From positions 1 to 38,563 of the forward strand of contig JAAZZB010000026.1 in NCBI GenBank assembly GCA_014239365.1: a DNA stretch of 38,563 nucleotides, given 5' to 3'. The stretch comes from Verrucomicrobiia bacterium (GTDB lineage: Bacteria > Verrucomicrobiota > Verrucomicrobiia > Limisphaerales > UBA1100). A model generated the notes under the pieces. It had not been told where the DNA came from, made no database searches, and saw only the letters and a list, made by a program, of their open reading frames with translations. Below, one piece after another: positions 18,380 through 25,388 of the stretch; position 1 is the stretch's first letter, and every line of letters starts with the position of its first letter. A program made the translations under genes and the position numbers.

Positions 18380-19489
18380 ATGATGAATGCGTACAGGATT
18401 TCAATGAGTCGAGTTTTTTTTGCAATGATGTGGGTGACGCTCGCGTCGTCGGCAATGGCGCAGCAACGTTCGCCGGAGGGATTGTTCAAGCGTTGGGATA
18501 AAAACGGGGACGGCAAGCTCGTGTTGGCCGAGGTGCCGCAGCGTGCCCAGCGAAATTTCAAGCGTGCGGATGCCAATGGTGACGGCAGCATTTCGCTGGC
18601 GGAACATTTGAAACTTTTTAAGCGTCAGCCAAAAGCGCCGGGAGAGGTGGCCGGCGTGAACGTGCTGCGCGACATCCCGTATGCCGGCACGAAAAATCCC
18701 CGGCAAATGTTGGACTTGATGCTGCCCGATAAGCGCGCCGACAAAAAGCCACTGCCGGTGCTGGTGTGTATCCACGGCGGCGGCTGGCGCGGTGGCCACA
18801 AAAGCGGCGGTGCCAACCAAATCGCCGGCTACATTCGGCCGGGGCGGTTCGTCGGCGTGTCCATCGGCTATCGGCTCACCGGCGAGGCGCAATGGCCGGC
18901 GCAGATTCACGATTGCAAGGCGGCCATTCGCTGGATTCGCGCCAATGCAAAAAAATATAACCTCGACCCCAACCGCATTGCCGTCATCGGCTCCTCGGCG
19001 GGCGGGCATCTCGTGGCGATGCTCGGCACCAGCGGCGACGTGAAGGAACTCGAAGGCAAACTCGGCCCGCACCTCGACCAATCCAGCCGCGTGAAATGCG
19101 TCATCGATTTGTTTGGCCCGACCGCACTGTTGCAAATGGGTGAGAAGCAAAACGCGCCCACTTCGCCAGAGAGTCGGCTCATCGGCGCGCCCCTTCAATC
19201 GGCCAAAGCCAAAAGCCTGCAAGCCTCGCCGCTCACGCACGTCACCAAAGGCGACGCCCCGCATCTTATCATCCACGGCACGAACGACCGGACCGTGCCT
19301 TTTTCGCAATCGGTCATCCTCCACGCCGCTCTAAAAAAAGTCGGTGTTGAATCGACACTCATCACCGTGGAAAACGGCGGCCACGGCATCCGGCGCGCGA
19401 TGACCGACATACAGGTTGGATTGTTTTTGGAACGCCACATTTTCGGTAATGGCAATAAACTGCCGGATGAAACTGTGCGCGCGCGATAA
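18380..19489 (+). CDS. Secreted alpha/beta hydrolase with N-terminal EF-hand pair
   Basis: Exported protein of 369 aa. After a signal peptide (to about SSAMAQ, residue 28) come two canonical EF-hand loops, DKNGDGKLVLAE at 40-51 and DANGDGSISLAE at 64-75, predicted to bind calcium. The C-terminal hydrolase domain (about 95-360) has HGGGW at 132-136, nucleophile elbow GSSAGGH with Ser206, acid in HGTNDRTVPF and catalytic His in GGHGIR. Fusion of EF-hands to BD-FAE-type esterases is seen in planctomycetes and verrucomicrobia, where it may stabilise or localise the enzyme in calcium-rich water. A start at Met9 would shorten the signal peptide and is possible. The palindromic element 19516-19670 begins 27 bases after the stop. 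Confidence 0.92.
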   Translation: MMNAYRISMSRVFFAMMWVTLASSAMAQQRSPEGLFKRWDKNGDGKLVLAEVPQRAQRNFKRADANGDGSISLAEHLKLFKRQPKAPGEVAGVNVLRDIPYAGTKNPRQMLDLMLPDKRADKKPLPVLVCIHGGGWRGGHKSGGANQIAGYIRPGRFVGVSIGYRLTGEAQWPAQIHDCKAAIRWIRANAKKYNLDPNRIAVIGSSAGGHLVAMLGTSGDVKELEGKLGPHLDQSSRVKCVIDLFGPTALLQMGEKQNAPTSPESRLIGAPLQSAKAKSLQASPLTHVTKGDAPHLIIHGTNDRTVPFSQSVILHAALKKVGVESTLITVENGGHGIRRAMTDIQVGLFLERHIFGNGNKLPDETVRAR

Positions 19490-19515
19490 GTTCCACCTTG
19501 CCCCAAATAGGATTC

Positions 19516-19670
19516 ACCACAGAGGCACAGAGGGCACAGAGGTTTTGAAATGGTAGGGCGGTTTCTCCGAAACCGCCACGGCGCGCTCGGAGAGCACGCC
19601 CTACCTCTCTGTGTTCTCTGTGCCTCTGTGGTAAAAAAGAAAACGGGACGAGGAGGAACTCATCCCTCCC
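19516..19670 (+). repeat. Composite palindromic element, copy A (arms, branched core, conserved tail)
   Basis: The most complete copy. Outer arms ACCACAGAGGCACAGAG (from 19516) and its inverse CTCTGTGCCTCTGTGGT (to 19632) enclose a 54-bp core at 19552-19605. The core has a closing stem GGTAGGGCG/CGCCCTACC and two internal hairpins, GTTTC-TCC-GAAAC and GCTC-GGA-GAGC. A non-palindromic tail follows, an A-rich run then GAAAACGGGACGAGGAGG and CTCATCCCTCCC. The same order recurs at 20460 and 23424; the core alone recurs inverted at 38251. No coding capacity. Confidence 0.92.
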
Positions 19671-19722
19671 TTGCGGACAACTTTGGCTCGATTGGATTTT
19701 GGGGCGGCGATAACCTCACAGA

Positions 19723-20445
19723 ATGAAAGCGGGGCGATGGATTGTGGGTATAATTTTGATGGGCGCGTTGGCAGTGCTGGCGTGGCAACGCTTGCCCAAG
19801 CCGGATCGCGCTACGGCGGCGGCCCAGCGGGTGAAGCCTGCGCTAGAAAAAGCGTTGGCGGCTAAGGGATTGCGTTGGGGGGCACCGGTTTTTATTCGGA
19901 TTTTCAAGGAGGAAAAACAGCTCGAGTTGTGGGTGGATAATGGAAAGCAATTTCAACTGTTCAAAACGTGGGCCATTTGTAAATTTTCCGGCGAGCTCGG
20001 GCCCAAGCTGAAGGAGGGCGATGGGCAAGCGCCGGAGGGGTTTTATTTTGTGCCGCGCACGCGAATGAATCCGCGCAGTCGCTTTCATCTTTCTTTCAAT
20101 CTTGGTTATCCGAACACCTACGATCGCGCCCGCCAACGTACCGGCAGCGCGTTGATGGTCCACGGCAATTGCGTGAGCATCGGCTGCTATGCGATGACGG
20201 ATGCGCGCATTGAAGAAATTTATTCGCTGTGCGACGCCGCGCTGAAAAACGGTCAGCGCTTTTTTCGTGTGCACTCTTTTCCATTTCGGATGACCGAGGC
20301 CAATATGAAACGCCACGGGAAATCCAAGTGGATGAGTGAATGGAAAAATCTCAAACAAGGATTTGATTGGTTTGAAAAAACCAAGCGCCCGCCGGATGTG
20401 ACGGTGAGCGGGAAAAAATATCAATTCAGTGCCGACGCGCGCTGA
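19723..20445 (+). CDS. DpaA/YafK-like L,D-transpeptidase-fold protein, membrane-anchored
   Basis: Protein of 240 aa with one N-terminal hydrophobic segment (about 6-23: WIVGIILMGALAVLAW), so it is probably held in the inner membrane facing the periplasm. The YkuD-type catalytic block is HGNCVSIGCYAMTD, with the nucleophilic Cys in SIGCYAMTD and the His in MVHGNC. Neighbouring conserved segments are GDGQAPEGFYFV, LSFNLGYPNTYDRA and VHSFPFRM. This pattern fits the E. coli YafK (DpaA) group, which cleaves the link between Braun lipoprotein and peptidoglycan, better than the classical ErfK/YbiS cross-linking enzymes, which have SHGCIRM. Murein hydrolysis or transpeptidation at diaminopimelate is therefore inferred. 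The gene is bracketed by copies A and B of the palindromic element. Confidence 0.9.
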   Translation: MKAGRWIVGIILMGALAVLAWQRLPKPDRATAAAQRVKPALEKALAAKGLRWGAPVFIRIFKEEKQLELWVDNGKQFQLFKTWAICKFSGELGPKLKEGDGQAPEGFYFVPRTRMNPRSRFHLSFNLGYPNTYDRARQRTGSALMVHGNCVSIGCYAMTDARIEEIYSLCDAALKNGQRFFRVHSFPFRMTEANMKRHGKSKWMSEWKNLKQGFDWFEKTKRPPDVTVSGKKYQFSADAR

Positions 20446-20459
20446 TTGGGAGGCTAAAT

Positions 20460-20590
20460 GGTAGGGCGGTTTGGCGGTTTCTTCGAAACCGCCTTGGCGC
20501 GCTCGGAGAGCACGCCCTACCTCTCTGTGTTTTCTGTGCCTCTGTGGTGAAAAAAAGAAAACGGACGAGAGGTAGAACTCGATCCCTCCC
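20460..20590 (+). repeat. Composite palindromic element, copy B (no left arm)
   Basis: Core at 20460-20521 plus right arm CTCTGTGTTTTCTGTGCCTCTGTGGT and the conserved A-rich/GAAAACGGACGAG/GATCCCTCCC tail. The left outer arm is missing. The first hairpin is enlarged by about eight bases (a GGCGGTTT duplication, loop TTC instead of TCC). The element fills the gap between the convergent L,D-transpeptidase-fold gene (stop 20445) and the rhomboid gene (stop at 20592). Confidence 0.9.
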
Positions 20591-20591
20591 T

Positions 20592-21560
20592 TCATCGCAT
20601 CGCCCGTTGAGCCGCAAGCCAGCCGGCGGCGACTCCAACCACGAGTCCCAGCGTGTGGGCGGTGTTGGCGATGGGGCCGACGAGGCCGGTGAAGCAAACG
20701 GCAAACCAAATGAGCAGCATCATGATGGTGCCTTGATCCAGTTGTAGGCCGAAGCCGGGGTCGCGGTTGCCGCGAATCCAAAGGTATCCGAAGAGCGCGT
20801 AATTGACACCGGACATGCCGCCGAAATTGGGGCCGGAAAGCAGGTATTGGCCGAGATTGGAAAGAGCGGCCGCTAATAGAATGAACACCAGAAATCGTCC
20901 AGTCCCGAGTTTGCCTTCCATGCCGCCGCCTAAAAAATATAGCCAGTACAGGTTGAAAATAAAATGCATCCAGCCGAAGTGCAAAAGAATGGGCGTCACC
21001 AGCCGCCATACTTGGCCTTGGCCCACGACTTTTTCTTCTTTGGAGAGTCGCACTTTTTGGCCGGTGATCTCGGGCAGGAATATTTCTTTCAACCGGTATT
21101 GCAATTGCTGGCCGCCGGTCATTTTGCTTTTGGTTTCTAAAGTGAGATCAATACCGGAAATGTGCAGGTGGGAAAGATCTTTTTCCGCCACCGCCAACAT
21201 TTGGACAATGAAGCAGAGGCCGATTAGGAGAAACGTAAAATACGGAGTGCCCGATGCGCTTTGCCCGAACACCTGCGTGCGCACATCCACTTGGCGCTTG
21301 GCGGCGCGCGCGTTTTGTTCGGCTTCCTTTTTGCGTAAAGTTGCCGCTTGACGCGCGCCCTTGGCAAACTCGCTGGCGGAGGGGTTGGCGCGGAAGGCGT
21401 TCAGCTCAGCTGCGGCCTCGGCGAGTTGGTCGTCGTCGTGAATCCACAGCGTCCATTCGCCGTCATCCTCATCCACGTCATTGCCGATGCCCTTAGCGTA
21501 CAGGTAATCGCCCAGCCGTCGGGCGTCCTGTTCATTTGAAAATTCACCAATCTCGCGCAT
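20592..21560 (-). CDS. Rhomboid-family intramembrane serine protease (GlpG-like, with N-terminal cytosolic domain)
   Basis: Protein of 322 aa. Residues 1-90 form a soluble, acidic then Lys/Ala-rich region resembling the GlpG N-terminal domain. About six hydrophobic segments follow from residue 107. Catalytic Ser250 lies in FGGMSGVNYALFGY (GxSG type) and catalytic His302 in NTAHTLGLVVG. The oxyanion/helix-2 block WRLVTPILLHFGWMHFIFN has the HxxxN pair His199 and Asn203. The loop between TM1 and TM2 (about 128-185) is longer than in E. coli GlpG. It should cleave single-pass membrane substrates near their luminal ends; substrates are unknown. It starts 57 bases downstream of the DegT-type aminotransferase on the same strand. 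Its stop codon abuts the palindromic element at 20460-20590. Confidence 0.92.
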   Translation of the reverse strand: MREIGEFSNEQDARRLGDYLYAKGIGNDVDEDDGEWTLWIHDDDQLAEAAAELNAFRANPSASEFAKGARQAATLRKKEAEQNARAAKRQVDVRTQVFGQSASGTPYFTFLLIGLCFIVQMLAVAEKDLSHLHISGIDLTLETKSKMTGGQQLQYRLKEIFLPEITGQKVRLSKEEKVVGQGQVWRLVTPILLHFGWMHFIFNLYWLYFLGGGMEGKLGTGRFLVFILLAAALSNLGQYLLSGPNFGGMSGVNYALFGYLWIRGNRDPGFGLQLDQGTIMMLLIWFAVCFTGLVGPIANTAHTLGLVVGVAAGWLAAQRAMR

Positions 21561-21617
21561 CGCCGCGGATTGAAAACGAAATGCGGCCCAGAGTCAGGCT
21601 TTTTTGGAAACGGTGAA

Positions 21618-22874
21618 TTACTCCGCGAGAATCGCCGGTTCCAATTCGGGTTCTTCCATTGGAAGCGCCTCGAGGGATTGCGTGGCTTGGGCGTGTTGGC
21701 GGAGGGTGGCGGCGAGGCGATCGAGGGCTTCGTTGGGGATGCCGGCGTAGACGGGCACGTACACGGTGCCGTCCATAAAATCTTCGCAATCGACCGCCGC
21801 GCCGTCTTCGCCTTCCATCGCGCAGAGTTGGGATGAGGATGCGGTGGCGTCAAAGCCTTGGGCGCGCAGGTCGGTTACTAATTCGGTTTTGTTCTCGGTG
21901 AAAACTGGAAAGAGCCACCACGTGTTGTGCGGGTTGGCGTGGCCGGCGCAGCGGAGCGGAGTGGGTAGCTGATGGTTCACGCGCTGGCCGGCTTGGCGAC
22001 GGGCGGTGAGGCGGGCGCGCGGGCATTGGCGCAGTCGCCGCTGCAAGAGCGCCAGTTGGGGCAGGGCGGGTTGGCGGCGCAGGAGGGGGATGAGGTCGCC
22101 CTTAAATCCGCGCACGGCATTGACCACGAGCAAATCATAATCCACCCCAAACATTTTGCAGGCTTGGGTGAAGGCAGTGTAAATCCAGTTGAGGCCAAGC
22201 GTTTTGAGCGCGGCAAATTTCAGGGCGCGTTTGAAAAAATACGCGCGGCGTTGCGCGGGGTAATCGGCCATCATCGCGCGCATCCGTTCGCGTACAGCGG
22301 CATCGCGCACGCGGGCCATCGCGCCGCCGAGTGCGCTGGCGGTTTTGATGGCGCCGAAGCTGAAGAGGCTGAGGTCGCTGCGGGCATCGCCGCGATAGCC
22401 TTCGCATCCATCAAACGCTTGCGCGCAATCTTCTACCACCAAAATTTTCGGATGTTGGCCGGTGATTTCGAAAACCGGATCCAAATCCATGCGCGAGCCG
22501 AAGAGGTGAGCGACGAGCACCAGTCGCGTGCGCGGGGTGATGGCGTCCTCCAATTCGTCGGTGAGGATTTCCATCGTGGCAAGGTCCACATCCACCGGAA
22601 TCATTTGCAGCCCGTGATGCTCGAGGATGCGCGCCATATCGGGGATGTTGATGCCGCTAACAATGACCTCGCTGCCGCGCGGAAGATTTTGAGTGGACAG
22701 CCAGCAATCGAAGGCGGTGCGAACGGAAAGCGCGGTGACCGCATCGCCATCATCAGACCAAAGCCGCGTGAGCTCCGTCTCAAGGCGTCGTCGACTCAAG
22801 CCCGGCCAAAGGCAGTAGCCCAAGGCCGCAGCCAAGTCGCGGTAACCGATGTCGATCTGTTTGCGGGCAAACAT
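21618..22874 (-). CDS. DegT/DnrJ/EryC1/StrS-family PLP aminotransferase
   Basis: Pyridoxal-phosphate enzyme of 418 aa, in the family that usually aminates keto-sugar nucleotides for surface glycans. PLP contacts are EDCAQAFDG with Asp149 and the Schiff-base lysine Lys177 in FSFGAIKTASALGGA. VIVSGINIPDMARILEHHGL and VDVDLATMEI are the usual cofactor-domain strands. The middle part (about 210-300) is longer and more basic than in typical sugar aminotransferases, with FFKRALKFAALKTLG and LLQRRLRQCPRARLTARRQ. The N-terminus is also atypical, with a GYCLWPGLSRRRLE segment. This suggests a divergent subgroup, possibly membrane-associated, and the substrate is open. No glycan-synthesis neighbours are present. 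The small lipoprotein gene lies 69 bases upstream. Confidence 0.87.
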   Translation of the reverse strand: MFARKQIDIGYRDLAAALGYCLWPGLSRRRLETELTRLWSDDGDAVTALSVRTAFDCWLSTQNLPRGSEVIVSGINIPDMARILEHHGLQMIPVDVDLATMEILTDELEDAITPRTRLVLVAHLFGSRMDLDPVFEITGQHPKILVVEDCAQAFDGCEGYRGDARSDLSLFSFGAIKTASALGGAMARVRDAAVRERMRAMMADYPAQRRAYFFKRALKFAALKTLGLNWIYTAFTQACKMFGVDYDLLVVNAVRGFKGDLIPLLRRQPALPQLALLQRRLRQCPRARLTARRQAGQRVNHQLPTPLRCAGHANPHNTWWLFPVFTENKTELVTDLRAQGFDATASSSQLCAMEGEDGAAVDCEDFMDGTVYVPVYAGIPNEALDRLAATLRQHAQATQSLEALPMEEPELEPAILAE

Positions 22875-22943
22875 TAAAAACCAGCCGGCCAGCGCGGAGC
22901 CGTTGTGGATAAGTAGCAGAACAACTGTTGGAAAGCCATCTTT

Positions 22944-23333
22944 TTATGGATAGTTTGAGGAAGTGGTTTTTTTACTCTCACCAATTGCTCGGCCCCAACT
23001 TCCACCGCGTAATTCAAATGGCAACGTGACGGTTGCGGCAGCCCAATCCGCAAGATGAGTAATTGGCTTTGAGATGTTGCGGCGCGTTTGGCGGGCGGTC
23101 TTGCGGTTTTCGTAGCGTTGCGCCTCTTTTGCCACAGCCGCTTTGCCTTCGGTGGATAATCGATAAATCACCCGGCCATTTTCACGCGTCTCAATATAGT
23201 GCGATCGTTTGAAAGGGGTGGATTGGCGCTCCACCCGTTTGCCGACAAATGTTTCTTCCGAAATGATGGTGCAACCCGTGCCGCCCAACAGGATGAGGCT
23301 GGTGGCGGATAGGATGATCAGCTTTGCTTTCAT
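22944..23333 (-). CDS. Small predicted lipoprotein of unknown function
   Basis: Protein of 129 aa. The N-terminus MKAKLIILSATSLILLGGTGC ends in a lipobox-like GGTGC with Cys21 as the lipidation site. The mature part is basic (KRVERQSTPFKRSHYIE, RYENRKTARQTRR) and ends with a short region TLPFELRGGSWGRAIG and a Ser/Thr-rich tail. No family was recognised. It shares strand and direction with the DegT and rhomboid genes downstream, so cotranscription is possible. Confidence 0.75.
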   Translation of the reverse strand: MKAKLIILSATSLILLGGTGCTIISEETFVGKRVERQSTPFKRSHYIETRENGRVIYRLSTEGKAAVAKEAQRYENRKTARQTRRNISKPITHLADWAAATVTLPFELRGGSWGRAIGESKKTTSSNYP

Positions 23334-23423
23334 GCCCTCAAGGTAGCCCCGAATGGCGATTGGGCGTTAATTGATAAAACCGATGCAACTATCGATTGAA
23401 TCAATGGCGCGTTTGATGATTCA

Positions 23424-23565
23424 TCATAGAGGCACAGAGGGCACTGAGAATGAATGGTAGGGCGGGTTTCTCCGAAACCGCCGCGGCGCGCTCGGAGAGC
23501 ACGCCCTACCTTGCTGTGCCTCTGTGGTAAAAAAAGAAAACGGACAAAGCGGAACTCGTCCCGCG
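23424..23565 (+). repeat. Composite palindromic element, copy C
   Basis: Degenerate left arm TCATAGAGGCACAGAGGGCAC, core at 23456-23510 (GGTAGGGCGGGTTTC-TCC-GAAACC, then GCTC-GGA-GAGC and CGCCCTACC), right arm TGCTGTGCCTCTGTGGT, then the A-rich/GAAAACGGAC/GGAACTCGTCCC tail. It ends exactly at the stop codon of the SDR gene (23566). It lies in the 232-bp gap between the SDR stop and the divergently oriented start side of the lipoprotein gene. Confidence 0.9.
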
Positions 23566-24291
23566 CTACACAAACAATTGCGATGTGGGCTTGATGGTGA
23601 GCTCCGGCACGTGCGCGCGGGCGGGGAGCTTGGCGACGGCGAGAACCATTTCGGCCACGTCGGTGGCTTTCAAAATTGTGGCGCGATGTTCGGCACTCGG
23701 TGGTTGCGGGCGGTCATCGAGGATGGGCGTATCCACTTCGCCGGGACAGATGGTGGTGATGCGGATGTTGTTTTCCAATTCATCGCCCGAGGCGGATGTG
23801 CCCAGCGCGTTCATGGCAAACTTGCTGGCGTTATACCCCACACCGCCGAGATGGCTCGCGCGCAAGCCGGCGATGGACGAGATATTGATGACCAAGCCTT
23901 CCTTGTGCGGTCGCATCAGCGGCAGTCCGAAGTGCATGCAATTGAATGCGCCCGTGGCGTTGATGCGAATCAGTTTGTCCCAATCTTCCGGCGACAGCTC
24001 GCTCATCGAACGCTTGGGGACATTGACGCCCGCGCTGTTTATCAGCAAATGCAGCCGATCAAATTTGCCCGCGAACCATTCAAACAACTCGCGCACACTT
24101 TCGCGATCGCCCACGTCGGCGGTGTGCGTGAGAATATGAGAGTCCGACTGTGCCGCAACGGCATCGAGCTTTTCCAATCGCCGCCCCGCGATGGCCACGT
24201 TCACGCCTTCCTTCGCCAACGCCAATGCAATCGCCTCGCCCATCCCCGAGCCCCCGCCCAGCACCAACGCGTTTTGTCCTGCCAAATTCAT
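23566..24291 (-). CDS. Short-chain dehydrogenase/reductase (SDR)
   Basis: NAD(P)-dependent oxidoreductase of 241 aa (classical SDR length about 250). The cofactor glycine motif is GGGSGMG at 12-18 (a variant of TGxxxGxG, with Gly in place of the first Thr). The basic residues after strand 2 (IAGRRLEKLD) favour NADP(H). NSAG is at 86-89, the active-site Asn is in RINATG (111), Ser139 in NISSIAG, and the catalytic Tyr153 and Lys157 in YNASK. CPGEVDTPI is the usual strand-6 block. Start at the ATG at 24291; the frame continues upstream only through a TTG at 24312. Substrate unknown. It is divergent from the NHL propeller gene with a 65-bp shared upstream region, and the palindromic element copy C abuts its stop. 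Confidence 0.92.
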   Translation of the reverse strand: MNLAGQNALVLGGGSGMGEAIALALAKEGVNVAIAGRRLEKLDAVAAQSDSHILTHTADVGDRESVRELFEWFAGKFDRLHLLINSAGVNVPKRSMSELSPEDWDKLIRINATGAFNCMHFGLPLMRPHKEGLVINISSIAGLRASHLGGVGYNASKFAMNALGTSASGDELENNIRITTICPGEVDTPILDDRPQPPSAEHRATILKATDVAEMVLAVAKLPARAHVPELTIKPTSQLFV

Positions 24292-24356
24292 GCGCGGAGG
24301 ATACCGGCTCAACCGAGTGTTGCCAAGCCCGTCTGCACCTGTGACAATTCGCTCAC

Positions 24357-25388
24357 ATGAAAATCATCCTTCCACTTTTCGCCGCGTGCCTCATCGCGAA
24401 CGCCGCGCGCGCTGCTGAACCCAAGGTGTCCCTCGTTTACGGCAGTTGGAATCCCGGTGAGGGCGGACCGTTGACCACCCAGTCGAATCCATTGAAGCAA
24501 CCTTTCGGTGTTGATTTTGATGCCAAGGGAATTATGTGGATTGTGGAACTTGGCGGAGGGCGTGTGCATCGTTTGTCTCCCGGCAATATCTTCACCACCA
24601 TCGGCGGCGACGGTAGCAAAAGTTATAAGGGCGATGGTGGTCCCGCGAAAGGCGCTACCTTCAACGGCATGCACAACGTTGCCGTGATACCGGAAGGCGA
24701 CGTGTTTATCGCTGACTCGTGGAACTTTTGCGTGCGCAAGATTGTAGCCAAGACGGGCCGCATTAGTACTGTGATCGGTACTGGCAAAAAAGGTTTCAGT
24801 GGCGATGGCGGGCCGAACGGCAAGGCGACCTTCACCAACGTGATGTGCATCACGATGAACGCCACGCATGACAAGATTTATATCGCGGACATCGGTAACA
24901 AGCGCGTACGCGTGGCAGACTTGAAAACCGGCAAAGTCAGCACCATTGCCGGGAACGGCAAGAAGGGTGTGCCCAAGAATGGGGCGAAGGCTTCGAAAGC
25001 CCCGCTGTTTGATCCCCGTGCTGTTACGCCGGACTCCAAGGGGAATGTCTACGTGTTGGAACGTGGCGGCCATGCGCTGCGCGTGGTGCGACCGAATGGA
25101 AAGATTTACACAGTTGCGGGTACGGGCAATAATGGCAAGAAGGATGGCCCTGGTAAACAAGCCACACTGGGTGCTCCCAAGCATATCTGTGTGGATGACG
25201 AGGACAATGTTTACATTGCTGATGAAGCGAATGATCTCATCCGAAAATACGATCCTAAGACCGGACAAGTCTCAACAGTCTTGGGTCACGGGAAGGTGAA
25301 GCTCAATTACCCACACGGGGTTACTTGGGAAAAGGGAAAGCTTTACGTTGTCGATACCGGTCACAACCGCATTCTGCGGATTGATTAG
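24357..25388 (+). CDS. Secreted NHL-repeat beta-propeller protein
   Basis: Exported protein of 343 aa with signal peptide MKIILPLFAACLIANAARA. The rest is built from about six NHL-type blades, each with a GxVYVAD-like strand pair and a glycine-rich turn: PFGVDFDAKGIMWIVE, GDVFIADSWNFCVRKI, DKIYIADIGNKRVRVAD, GNVYVLERGGHALRVV, DNVYIADEANDLIRKY and KLYVVDTGHNRILRID. Turns such as STVIGTGKKGFSGDGG and YTVAGTGNNGKKDG separate them. No catalytic domain is attached, so a binding or scaffold role outside the cytoplasm is likely. The last codon is the TAG at 25386-25388, and it overlaps the convergent uxaC stop by four bases. Confidence 0.9.
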   Translation: MKIILPLFAACLIANAARAAEPKVSLVYGSWNPGEGGPLTTQSNPLKQPFGVDFDAKGIMWIVELGGGRVHRLSPGNIFTTIGGDGSKSYKGDGGPAKGATFNGMHNVAVIPEGDVFIADSWNFCVRKIVAKTGRISTVIGTGKKGFSGDGGPNGKATFTNVMCITMNATHDKIYIADIGNKRVRVADLKTGKVSTIAGNGKKGVPKNGAKASKAPLFDPRAVTPDSKGNVYVLERGGHALRVVRPNGKIYTVAGTGNNGKKDGPGKQATLGAPKHICVDDEDNVYIADEANDLIRKYDPKTGQVSTVLGHGKVKLNYPHGVTWEKGKLYVVDTGHNRILRID

